From Acorus gramineus (lineage: Eukaryota; Streptophyta; Magnoliopsida; Acorales; Acoraceae): a DNA stretch of 64,000 bases. The notes beneath the pieces were generated by a model. That model was not told the origin of the DNA. It made no database searches and worked only from the letters and a program-made list of their open reading frames with translations. Shown here in pieces: positions 26,124 to 37,129 of this stretch (the first letter of the stretch is position 1; every line of letters starts with the position of its first letter). The stretch covers positions 12,830,563-12,894,562 of the forward strand of contig CM060850.1 of NCBI GenBank assembly GCA_030737835.1, given 5' to 3'. Position numbers and translations under genes: made by a program.

Positions 26124-29100
26124 ATGGAATCCGATCTCGGGAAACTATTCATCGGGGGGATCTCGTGGGACACCAACGAGGATCGCTTAAGGGAATACTT
26201 CAAGACGTATGGAGAGGTTGTCGAGGCCGTGATCATGAAGGACCGCACCACGGGCCGTGCTCGTGGGTTCGGATTCGTTGTGTTCGCTGACCCTGCTGTG
26301 GCGGAGAGGGTCGTTATGGATAAGCATGTCATTGATGGGAGGACTGTAAGTTTTTTGTAACACAATCGAACATAATTTATTTGCAACATATTGTTGAAAT
26401 TTGTACTTTGTATCCACTTAGTTATGATCTATTAGAATTCACTAGACCTGATGGATCTTAGAATAATGATAATATGAATGTGATTATGAAATGGGTGGTG
26501 TTCTTGTGTTCATTTTATTTTAGGTTGAGGCGAAGAAGGCTGTGCCCAGGGATGATCAGCACATCCTCAACAGGAACAACAGTAGCCTCCACGGATCGCC
26601 TAGCCCTGCGCGCACAAAGAAGATATTTGTGGGCGGTCTTGCATCAACTGTGACGGAGAGCGACTTCAAGAAGTACTTTGATCAGTTTGGGACGACCACG
26701 GATGTCGTGGTGATGTACGACCATAACACCCAAAGGCCGAGGGGTTTCGGGTTCATCACGTACGACTCGGAGGATGCTGTGGAGAAGGTCTTGCTGAATT
26801 CGTTCCATGAATTGAACGGGAAGATGGTAGAGGTCAAACGAGCTGTGCCCAAAGAACTTTCACCTGGGCCAATGCGATCTCCTCTGAATATGTATGGTAA
26901 CTATGGACTTAACAGGGTCAATAACTTCCTTAATGGGTATACTCAGGGTCATAATCCCAACTCCGTTGGAGGCTATGGGATGAGAATGGATGCCCGGTTT
27001 GGGCCGATAACTAGTGGTGCCCGAAGTGGGTTCACTCCATTTGGCTCCTCTGCTTATGGAATGGGCATGAATTTTGAGACGGGTTTGAACTCAAATTATG
27101 GGGGAAGTGCAGGATTTAACAATAGTGTTGGTTACGGGCGAGGACTCGGCCCTTACTATGGGGGAAGCTCTAATAGATATGCTGCACCTACTCCCATTGG
27201 GTATGGTGGAAATAGTGGTGGAACCGGGTCGCTTTTTAGCTCAACATCCCGTAATGTATGGGGAAATGGACTGAATTATGCTACGACTTCCTCAGTGTCT
27301 AATGCTTATATGGGGTCTGGAAGTGGAGGCATTGGTGTGTTCAGCAACAATGGTGTCAACTGGGGTTCTTCACCTTCGATCTCCACTCCTGGTGGAGGGA
27401 GTGGCTCTGGCTATGGAGGTGGAACTGGAAGTCTCGGATATGGGAGTGCTGAGAACAATTATGGAGTGGGAGGGGGTGGCTATAATAGAAGCAGTGGGAC
27501 TGGTACAGCTCCATCATCTTATGCTGCATCAAGCGGTGGTCATGAAGGAGCCTATGCTGATCTATACAGTGGGAGTTCAGTTTATGGGGATCCAACTTGG
27601 CGCTCTGGCACTTCCGAGATAGATGGTTCCGGTTCATTGTCCTATGGACTCGGCAATTCGGCTACGGATGTGACGGCTAAAAGTTCTGCAGGTTATATGA
27701 GTGGATATAATTCTAGCAATAGACAACCAAATAGGGGTAAGACTTTGTCTCCAGATCTATTTGTAGATATTTAATCCCCTCACATTGACATCTGTTTATA
27801 TGTTGTTTGCACATATACCTTCTAACCATTATGAACATGACGCACGGGTCTTTTGGACAGGAGCTTTTCTTTCCATGACACTGATACCTAATATCCCCAT
27901 AACTATATACCATACTGAATAGCTGACTGTTTTTGGATGCACATACTTAAACATTTCATTGAGTTTATTATTTATTCATCGTATAGATTTCATGGCAGCC
28001 AGGTTGAATAATAAATGTAAACTATGATCCTTAACCGTAACACTTGCTTTGGGTTCTATTAGAACCGAAGTAAATGCTTAGTATCAGTTTAGGACATAAT
28101 ATAGATGAAATGTTGACCTTAGCATAGGGTTTGTCATATGGGGTGTTTAGAATAGAATTTAAGTGGTAGAAAAGATGTGAAATAAGAGTACAAATTACAA
28201 AATCCCCTTCCTCAGAGGTTCAAGGAATCCCCATTGAATCCCTCTACTCACATGGGATGTGTACATGTGTGCATGCTATAACTCATTGATCTCATCAGAG
28301 GAGACTGAGGAATGTCCATTGCCCATTTTTTTTCCCCTGAAAATGAAGGTCCCATAGTTCGCATTGTCCCTTGAAATCCCACTTAAAAATTTGAATTCCC
28401 TTTAAACACCCTTTTGGTGTGGAAGGAACAGGATTCAGCAGTTCCCAGAGTTCAGAATCCATGTTGCCCATGAGTCCCTAAGGGAGAGAAATTCGGTGTG
28501 ATGCCATTATAACTATAGGCGTTTGTGATTCACATGGACTGGATAGAAGTTCCTTTGTTTAACTTTGTTGCATTATGTCTTCCTGTAGCTTTCAGCTCTT
28601 GTAAGACCCACTGTGACATGACTTCTATGTTTTGTGTTGCAAGGACAATCAATGAAGTTGTCTAAAATAAATCAATGTTGAAAGAAGAGTAGTAGAAGAA
28701 TTACAAAAAATTATTGACTGTGACAAGACAAAATTTAGTCAAATTCATGCCTGAAGCTCAATTGCATGATATGAATGCCATTAAGATACAATTTGAAAAT
28801 AAATATCAATAATTTAATATAGTATAATCTTCAGAATGATGTTGAAATATCTTTGACAAATAGATTATTCAGATACCCAAGAGAAGGCACATCATTGATT
28901 CCACCATAACTATTGTCTCCCATTCTTTTGATAATCTTTTTCTGGTATTATATGAGTGTTCTTCTCTATAAATTGATTGAAATGTTAAGTCTGGGTTGCA
29001 AATTATATGATTTTGACAATTTCAGTTGTGCTTCCTACTTCGACCAGTTCTGCTTGTCTAAATATAAGTTGAGATTACATTTTCATAGTTACACATTCTT

Positions 29101-29186
29101 TATTCTTTGTGTAACAACAACCTCTTCGAATCAATTGTTTGATATTTATACTTTTGTTTGTCATCCTCGCAGGTATAGCTACCTAG
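26124..29186 (+). CDS. Two-RRM glycine-rich hnRNP A/B-like RNA-binding protein
   Basis: Plant heterogeneous nuclear ribonucleoprotein of the RNP1/DAZAP1-like type, expected to bind mRNA in nucleus and cytoplasm. Coding exons are 26124-26345, 26524-27736 and 29173-29186, giving 482 residues. RRM1 (about residues 7-80) has RNP2 LFIGGI and RNP1 RGFGFVVF. RRM2 (about 107-183) has RNP2 IFVGGL and RNP1 RGFGFITY. The rest (about 200-475) is low-complexity, rich in Gly, Ser, Tyr and Asn. The last coding exon is only 14 nt: exon 2 ends after one base of a Gly codon at a GTAAGA donor, and exon 3 supplies the end of the family-typical tail NRGIAT plus the stop. If the 1.4 kb last intron is retained, the frame runs to a different end (KTLSPDLFVDI) with a stop at 27774. 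Exon phases agree throughout. The start ATG opens the canonical MESDLGKLFIGG. Confidence 0.93.
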
Positions 29187-31190
29187 AGTGATCATTCTAT
29201 CAGTTGGAGCTTAGAGGGAAGAAATCTGGTGAACCAGGTGCACTATATCGATTCACGCATTAAAAATATTTGGGTTAGTTAATTATCTAGAGCTAACCAG
29301 AGAGACTTATTACAAGAATTCAAATTCAGATGAAAAACAAAAAAACAAAAAAAAAAGGCAAAAAAGAAAAAAAATATAAAAGATTTTGTGTATGGTTTGG
29401 ATTTGGTCTTATATTCTACATTTGAGTGTAGGTTTTGCTCCTTGGACTTTGGGAGTTTGATTTGAGATTGTAAAATTCAGATTTGCGGGATATATTTCAG
29501 GAGAGTGTCAACCGATCAATGTACTGCCCATCCACAGCGATGAGCGTCAAAATAGACAATTTTTTTTCCCCATTTTGTTTTCTCATTGTCTGGTCAGGGT
29601 CAGGTATGTGTTTCTTTGTTTCATTTTGTCATCTCAGATGTACCAGAGAGGGTTCTGGTTTATTTTACTGGTGTGAAAAACTTTTCGAGGGATACAACTG
29701 CTTTCCCCATAATAAATTTACAGATTCAAATTTATGTTATCCATCAAGTATGGATTCTAGATTCCATTATGTGTTGTTTCTTTACTTGAGTGCTCTTCAC
29801 ATTGCCTTTACTGCACTTCATGTGTTATATCGATTTTGAGCTTGCAGTGCATAAAGAATGCCTGTCTTATGTGTTGTTCCTTTCTTATGGGGGTTGTGTA
29901 TCATATCCTTAACATATTTCAACTGTGTGGATTTAGCAGGATTGCCTTTGTTTGAATGCCCTTATGAGAGGAACAGGAAAAAAAAAAAAAAAATGGTCCC
30001 ACCAACACCAGATATATTCACCCACTTAAAGGGAGGTTTGTACATTTTAGTCCACATTTCATCCTATCCATAGGAATAATTATATCATCCATTTATAAGC
30101 CAAGATATTGAAGTGGTTCTTTTTCTACTGCTTCTGTTTGGGGGTTGTACTAACTATTCTGATCTGTCATTGTCTCTTTGTCTGCTTTATTGGACCTACC
30201 CTCATGAGTGTTACTCATGTTGGAGGATATGCTTATTCTCTTTTTTCCATAAGAAAAATGTTAAGGATACTCATTTCTGCGGCGATTTTTACCGTCTCAA
30301 CACGTTTTGAACTTTTTTTTGAAGATATATACATACCCAACCAAGTATATACTTTAACGAAAAATGAAGTATATGCCTACATGAATTGAATGCATATATT
30401 CTTTCGTTTCCCTAATCGAGTATGTACTTAATTAGGATTGCAAGAACGACCAACCGAGTGTATTACTGCCTTTTCCATAAAGTTATAATCAGTAACTACT
30501 AATTAGTTGACCTATTATTTCAGTGCCATGAAGGGTGAAATGCAACCCCCCAATGAGATTGATGGGCAAATTTTGCCAAACTTTCTCAAATGTTTGAAGA
30601 AGTTCTAATTGGAAACCTTCCTTAACCATCAGTTGAGCAAACTTTTGTTCATTGAACTAATCCATATGTCCTTATAATTTGGATTGTTTATCATATCCTT
30701 TCTAAATTAAAAAAAAAAAAACTAGTTCTAACTTCTGATTCTTGTCACTGCATGATCCATTGATACCAAGTATCAAAGTTTTTGTGTGCATTTGTCATAT
30801 TGATTTAATTGTTCTTGTATTTTTCATATTATTCACGAATGTGCAAATAGGTAAGGTGAGTTTGGGAACTTTGGTCCCCAAAAAAAATTCAGTTTGATAG
30901 ATTCTGTGTCCACGGATGAACACAAGAACGAAAGCTTATGAACTTAATTTTGCTTATAATATATGACTAAGGGTCCGTTTGAATGTTTGAATCTATATTT
31001 CGGTGGATTTCGTATTTAAAAAGTGAAAGATTTTCAAACACAGATCTGAACACGTTTTCAATCTTCAGTCTTTTAATCTCGCCTCTCATTTTTTCCAAGT
31101 AACAGCGATTAAAAAAATTAATACAATAACATTTTTTAAAAGTTAAGTTTGAAATATCAGATTTTAAAAATTTCTACATTTCAACCACTT
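29187..31190. other. 3' flank of the RRM gene, no further gene seen
   Basis: The 3' untranslated region must begin at 29187. No clear poly(A) site could be chosen. Open frames at 29483-29839 and 30108-30389 are rich in Phe/Cys/Leu, lack family features and are taken as chance frames. Confidence 0.45.
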
Positions 31191-31202
31191 TTTTTTTTTT
31201 TT

Positions 31203-31687
31203 GGGAAACCCCTGTAATCTTCCTGATATCCATATAACCCTTTATAATCTCAATATATCCATATAACCCCCCTGTAAACACACCACAAATGCAAATACCC
31301 CCGCGGTTATTTTTTTTTAACAGAATTGGAATATTTCAGACATATTGCATTATCTAAACAATAGTTAACAAATATGTATTCTTTTAATACCCAAAAAAAC
31401 GATCAATACTTTAAAAAAAACTCCTCATATTTCTAATTTTACACTCTTTTAGAGTTTTTTTTGGAAGTATTGCCTGCTTTCAGAGGGTTAAAAAAGTACG
31501 TATTTATTAACCATTGTTTAGATAATGCAATATATCTGAAATATTTCAATTCTGATAAAAAAATATTTAATTGCGGGGGGTTATTTGCATTTATGGTGCG
31601 TTTTCAGGGGGTTATATGAATATATTGAGATTACAGGGGGTTATATGGATATTAAGAAGATTATAGGGGCTTATATGAATTTTTCCC
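31203..31687. mobile_element. Foldback element 1 (long inverted arms)
   Basis: The left arm (GGGAAACCCCTGTAATCTTC..., then CATATAACCC and CTCAATATATCC) is repeated in inverse on the right (GGATATTGAGATTACAGGGG-like text, then GAAGATTATAGGGGC, ending TTTTTCCC). Arms of about 200 bp surround a short centre near 31440. No coding capacity. The target duplication was not resolved. Confidence 0.75.
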
Positions 31688-32499
31688 ATTTTTTTTTTGG
31701 GGAATATGAACAAGATCAGTTTACATAAAGAAAAAGATATTCCATCTACCACAGTACCACACCCCACTAGATTTGATTTTTTATTAAATTAATTAGGGAG
31801 GGGTTGATTTTAAAAAAGAACAGCCATGTTATTCACATTTTTGCTATTATTAAAGTTACTTTCTTCGTGGTCGCTGGAAATAACATAACTATTACTGTAA
31901 CAACCATTGGATCATCTTCATGACCTTGTCTTCTTTTAGGTACTACACACAAATCAATCTTTTTAACTTTAGAAAGACAAAAAAAGACATCAGAACATAA
32001 ATTAAAGGATGAGGGGCGTTGCAGTGTTTTGTTTCGTAGCCCCGTCTGCAGCAAGCTTAGAGTCAAACAGTTTTACTGTAGTAGCTTCCTGCACACAGAT
32101 TTCAGGTAAATAGTGCCCAAAAACTGCGATTTTAGAAAGCTGAGAAAGTGAGCTTCTTGCAGAATCAGTTTTGCAATCGCAGATTTCTGTAGAATCAGTT
32201 TTGTAATCGCGCAACCAAACGCACCCTTAGAGTCAGATACCATCTCGCAGCTGCTTATATACTTCATTGTACAGTTCAAGTGTAGTATATACTCTACTAT
32301 AAAAAATTAATTTTTTTTTCATTTTTTTTGAGAAAACAAAGTATTGGTTAATCTATGCATATATTTCTCTTTCCACGATAGTATGTATTTTATTAAGTGA
32401 GTATATATTTTAAGAAAGAATCAAAATGTTTGGGGCTCCATATAGGTCTGACGGCCTTTTCGATTTGAGTTATGTTATACATATTTTTTTTTTCAGCAT

Positions 32500-32755
32500 C
32501 TATTCCAGTTTTATATGCGTCGATAGAAAATCACTTTAACGAGGTATATGCTTTAATAGAAATTTTTTATATTTTCTATAAACGCATCAATGCAATTCAT
32601 TGAATCATATGTTTCATTTTTTTATATAGAAACATGTATCTTATTAGATGGAGTTTTTTAATTTTTAAAAAATTCAAAACACATGTACACTGGAATTGAG
32701 GCTAAAAAAAAACTGTACGTAACATTATCCTTTCGATATACAGAAGTATCTATAA
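32500..32755. repeat. Interspersed repeat related to 10300-10575
   Basis: Shares ordered phrases with 10300-10575 (see that entry). A third weaker relative lies at about 58200-58435. Unnamed family without recognised ends. Confidence 0.5.
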
Positions 32756-32767
32756 CCTTTTCCAATC

Positions 32768-33324
32768 GAGCGCTGCTACACTCAGGCCATTTTGCAGTAC
32801 GTTTTGCAACGCCATATGCTATGATAACATAGTATATACCGTGCTATTATAGTGTGCAAGATTTTATCATAGTATAAGGAACAAAAAAATTAATTATTTT
32901 TTAACACGAAAAAAATACAGTAATGTATCTCAGCATACTTCATTTATATAACATCATATATATGATTAAAAGAAAAAAAAGGAAAATTGATGTAGACTGT
33001 AGTTGTGGCTGCAATGGGTTAGATGTATCAAAAGGAAAAAGATACACACAACTCGTTGCAACCCCAATTGTAGTCTATCCCTTTTTTTTTTTTTAAATCA
33101 TATATTGACCCTTTGAAGTGCATGCTGTTACATAAAATGAAATATATACTAAGATACATTAGTGTATTTTTTTTCATGGTGAAAAAATGAAAAAAACAAA
33201 TTAAGTTATATACTATGAAGAGAACCCCATACACTATGATAGTGTGGTCTATACTATGTTATCATAGCGTATGAGGTTGTAAAACAGACTACAAAATGGA
33301 TTGTGTGTATCAACGCTCTTTTCC
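32768..33324. mobile_element. Foldback element 2, probable 9-bp TSD
   Basis: Near-complete inverted repeat: left GAGCGCTGCTACACTCAGGC, right end complement GAGCGTTGATACACACAATC, with arms of about 270 bp meeting near 33045. TTTCCAATC flanks it at 32759-32767 and 33325-33333. Single-end or diverged relatives occur at about 39264-39530 (GAGTGTTGATACATGCAGTC), 39660 (GGGCATTGTTACACTCGGT) and 44524 (GGGGCATTGATACACTCGGT). Confidence 0.75.
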
Positions 33325-33333
33325 TTTCCAATC

Positions 33334-34134
33334 AGACAATCATGGCCCAAAGTTTCAGGATTGCCTTTGCGAATTTTATCACCCCAATAACAAAGCCCAA
33401 CTAAATGGATGGGCCGCCAGCCTCATCTACAGGTTCTAATATCTTTCTTGTGAGGTTTTTAACTACACTAAAAATGTCTATATAAGTATTAAACAACCAG
33501 TCTTTTTTTATAAGATTTTTTTTTCTTTTGAAAAAGGTAAAATCATGCCATCATTACTTTCAACGAGTCTTATTTATAAGATATTTTCTAAAAAAAAACA
33601 AGAAGGCAAAAATCTTTTATTTTTTTATAGTTCTTTTCTTTGACTCATTTATGAGATATTTTCTAAAATTATAAAAAACATCTAACTGGTTTTGCAGTCT
33701 TTACAGATAAATAAGTCAAGAATGCCATTTAATGTTTTTTTTTCATCTCATCTATATTTTATAGGATATATATATATATATATAAAAGTCGAATGCCACT
33801 TAATTTTTTTTTTGTCATCTCATTTATTTGTTACAAGGGCCGGTGTAAAGGTTGGTCGGGCGGGGATATAGCCCGGCCCAATTTTTATAATTTTTTGTTT
33901 ATATAATAATATTTATATTTTATAGTATATAAAAAATAAATAAGTTCTATTTTTTTTTGAAAAAAAATTATGGTCTTGTCCAGTGTTTAGAAATACAATA
34001 TGCGGTTTGCGTGCGGATAGGGTATCGCAAAGAGTATATGCTGTATGGTGGTAGTGTGGTAGTAGTATTGATGTTTCGAGTTTTGTTAGACTGCTTATTT
34101 TACAGTCTCATATGTCTAGACATAAACATCATTA
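33334..34134. other. AT-rich intergenic region, no gene seen
   Basis: Contains (TA)n near 33766-33783 and poly-T runs. The short frame at 33957-34226 has no recognised features and runs into the MULE copy. Confidence 0.4.
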
Positions 34135-34143
34135 TATTTTTTT

Positions 34144-35600
34144 CAGTCATGATACGCATGCCCCAAAATATAAGCCACACTCACAAGTCTCATGAGGTGT
34201 CACCATCTCATTGGTTGACTTGTTGAATTTTTAAAAAGGGTAAAATGAAAAAATATAAATCTGTCACATTAATTCAAATCCCCCCATTTTCTTTATTCAG
34301 TTATGACTCTTCCATTAAATCTTGAAATCCATTTACCCATTTAAATAAAAAAAAATCCCAATCGTTTAGTTGAAAATCCACTTTCGTTCAGTTTTGTCAA
34401 TCCTTCGCGGCCAGCTCGACGTTCTTCCACCACGAACAAATCGATCGAACACTGAACAACAATCTTGGAATGACTGCTCCCCTTCATATTGCCATTGTGG
34501 AAGCTATGAAAGCTTTGCTTCGATTTCGATTATGATTTTTCTCTGTATTAAAATAATGTTATTTATAAAAATAGAGAGAGAGAGAGAGAGATAAAATGAT
34601 CATGTAAGATTTATGTGATTATAACTGTAACAGAATGTAACAGTGTTGCATAAATATAACAGAAATATGTGAATGCAACAGTCCTATGACATTCATGTTA
34701 AAAAATATTGTAGAAACAAAAAAAGAGGAGAAGAAATGTAACAGACCCCCCCGCAAGAGTAATTTAAACATTTGCTTTTAATGACTAGTTACATTGTAAT
34801 GTACCATATTGCGTAAATGTATATATTTCGTAACAATAGACACATGTAATTGACTGTTACTTTTGTGAATGTAACAAATATAAATCAATACACGCATGCG
34901 ATTGACTATTACATTTACGAATGTAATAAAAATAACACAAATATAAAAAATTAATATTTACATTGTCAATAATGGAACAGTAACATTATACAACATTTCC
35001 ATATATAAAATGTAACAATATTGAGTGTTACATTTAAGATATAAAAACAAAAACAAATCAAACTGTGAAAAATGACATTCAATATATAAAAAAATTCGTG
35101 TTTAAAACAAATCAGTGGTTCAAAATCCTCCAAAACAAACTTCTGATCTGTTTCTATTTGTTCTTCAAAAAAATAATAATGTTAATTTTTTTTTATCTTC
35201 GATCCCCTCTCTAGTCGTATGGATATTTTCAGAAACAAAAACAAATAAAAAGGAGTTCATCGATTCAAAGCATTGTTAGCATTTTTGGGAAATGTTTTGG
35301 GAGATTCAAACATAAAAAAACAAAAAAACTAAGATATCGATCTTTCCATCTCCACTTATGGATGATCCATCGATGATGACTATTGAAGATCAAACATAAA
35401 AAATTCAATTGTGATAATAAAAAAAACTGCATTTGAAAATCCATTAATTGCACCGTTCCATAGGAGGAAATCATAACCATCCCATAATTGTGGTAAGTAG
35501 TTATCAAAAATGGCTTGAAGGGTATATTAAGCATTACATCTATGCCACATCATGGGGCCTGTAATGGGGCTTATAAGATGGAGCTTGAGAATCATTATTG
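34144..35600. mobile_element. MULE-type non-autonomous element 3, inverted copy of element 1, 9-bp TSD
   Basis: Left end CAGTCATGATACGCATGCCC matches the complement of element 1's right end, and the right end complement CAATAATGATTCTCAAGCTC matches element 1's left end. The copy is therefore inverted relative to 8666-10045. Flanked by TATTTTTTT at 34135-34143 and 35601-35609. The interior again has many TGTAAC/GTTACA motifs (34620-35040) and long similarity to element 1 read backwards. (AG)n at 34572-34591. Confidence 0.85.
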
Positions 35601-35677
35601 TATTTTTTTTGTATGTATTGGAAACGGGTTGAGTCTAACATTTTTCTAATGTCTCACTAACTTTTTTTTTTAAATAG

Positions 35678-36545
35678 GATTGCATTCAGCCACAACTTAT
35701 ACTATGGTGGGTTTGCATACAACCTCTACAGCCTTTGCTACCACGCACCACTACCAATCTCATGCCTTCGGCCACCTTTTTAATGGCTTATCTTCTAAGG
35801 TGATTGATTTTATATACATTGATACCTATATTCTTTATTATTTGAATACCCACAGTTCCAGTGAGTATCTAATATGCAGTATTACATCCCTTGAAATCTG
35901 TTTCTTATGCGAGGAATATAGATGGTTAAAAAAATACATTTTTTTTACATGAGGATCTGTTAGAGTATATATACTTCACCTTTTATAAAATTATTATTAA
36001 CTCGTTAAATGAGATATACTTCAAAAAAAAATCAAAACAGTTGTAAACTGCCGGCAACACTATAAATGGTCTGTTTAACATTTTCCTTTTTATTTGAATG
36101 TACACAACTTTTTGTGGATTTCAGGATGGAGAGAGTTGATTTGAGGAGCAGGAGAGGACAGGCCAAGGTTGTGGGCACAGTTGCATGTGTGGCTGGGGCC
36201 ATGATCATGACCTTGTTGAAGGGTCCTCAATTGAATTGGCTTAGGTTTGATGAAAAACATGCCCAACCATATGTGTTTTTGCCTATCAAGTTATTCCTCC
36301 TCATAATCTTTCAATAATTAAACTAATGATTTTGGTTTCTCTTCAGTTTGGTGGGGATGGTGTTGGTGATTGGAGGACCCTATATATTGCATTGTATGGG
36401 GTAAAGCCTTGGATCATAATAGGGTAACCATCATCACCAATGGAGGAGCTGAAAGTGCAGATGAAGATGAAATTACAGAATCCCTTTTAGTTGAATGCGA
36501 AGAAGATCATATCCAGGAAGATTGTTGTCCTTCAAGTAAATTTTG
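35678..36545 (+). pseudogene. WAT1-related transporter copy A, truncated pseudogene
   Basis: Exon 3 (35678-35799, after TTTAAATAG) matches exon 3 of copies B and C but carries insertions that shift the frame after about 18 codons. Exon 4 begins at 36125 (MERVDLRSRRGQAKVVGTVACVAG) and is intact until residue FLP near 36285. There it jumps straight into the 3' end of intron 6 and then exon 7 (from 36347). The end of exon 4 and exons 5 and 6 are absent. Exon 7 also has a 4-bp insertion relative to B, giving an early stop. No exon 1 or 2 is recognisable upstream. It cannot encode a transporter. Confidence 0.88.
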
Positions 36546-36811
36546 ACATTCTCTACCAACAAAAAATATTTTATTTATAATGCTCCATTGAGAGGTTTAA
36601 TATGCTGTATTGGATACAAATATGTTTTACCATTGGTTCAAGCAATGGTCCCTAACACATGGCGTCATGTTATATGTAGATATTGGACATTTTGTTGGGG
36701 GATAGATGTATTTTTTTCTTTTTTATATTATGTATGTTTTGTAAAAAAAATTTCCAAAACATGTGAAAAATTGCATGTGAGTATGCTCTGCCATTGATAT
36801 TCAAAAGCATA

Positions 36812-37029
36812 CGTCCCCAGTGGTCATAGCATAACGGTTCAGAGTTTAGCTGTGTTAAGGGTATGTCTTGGATTCGAGTCTTGACGCTATGTCATAACTC
36901 TTGTTTGTTAGGCGAAATTCAAAAGAATTTTTTGTGGGACCAGGGACAAACAGGCGAAGGTCGCTTTCCCAGCTTGGTCGTAAGGTCAGCTGCAGGGAGT
37001 CCCTCCGATATATATATATAAAAAAAAAT
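36812..37029 (+). mobile_element. tRNA-derived SINE in the 3' flank of copy A, 15-bp TSD
   Basis: Flanked by perfect 15-bp direct repeats ATATTCAAAAGCATA (36797-36811 and 37030-37044). The corresponding place after copy B (about 47325) has the site once and uninterrupted. Internal RNA polymerase III promoter: box A TAGCATAACGG (about 36827) and box B GATTCGAGTC (36871-36880). It ends in a TA/A-rich tail. The 3' half (CAGCTTGGTCGTAAGGTCAG...) recurs as a fragment near 50465. Confidence 0.85.
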
Positions 37030-37129
37030 ATATTCAAAAGCATAGTGTTTATATCAAATATGAAGAAGCAAAAAGGATATATTCATTTTTTTGCCACTTT
37101 ATTTTATTAGAAAAGATTGAACTTTTTTC

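Noticed and set aside
27278-27637. Frames of 93-114 codons on both strands inside RRM gene exon 2
   Set aside because: Shadows of the Gly/Ser-rich coding exon.
29483-30389. Small ORFs after the RRM gene
   Set aside because: AT-rich chance frames, rich in Phe and Cys, in the 3' flank. No start context or homology.
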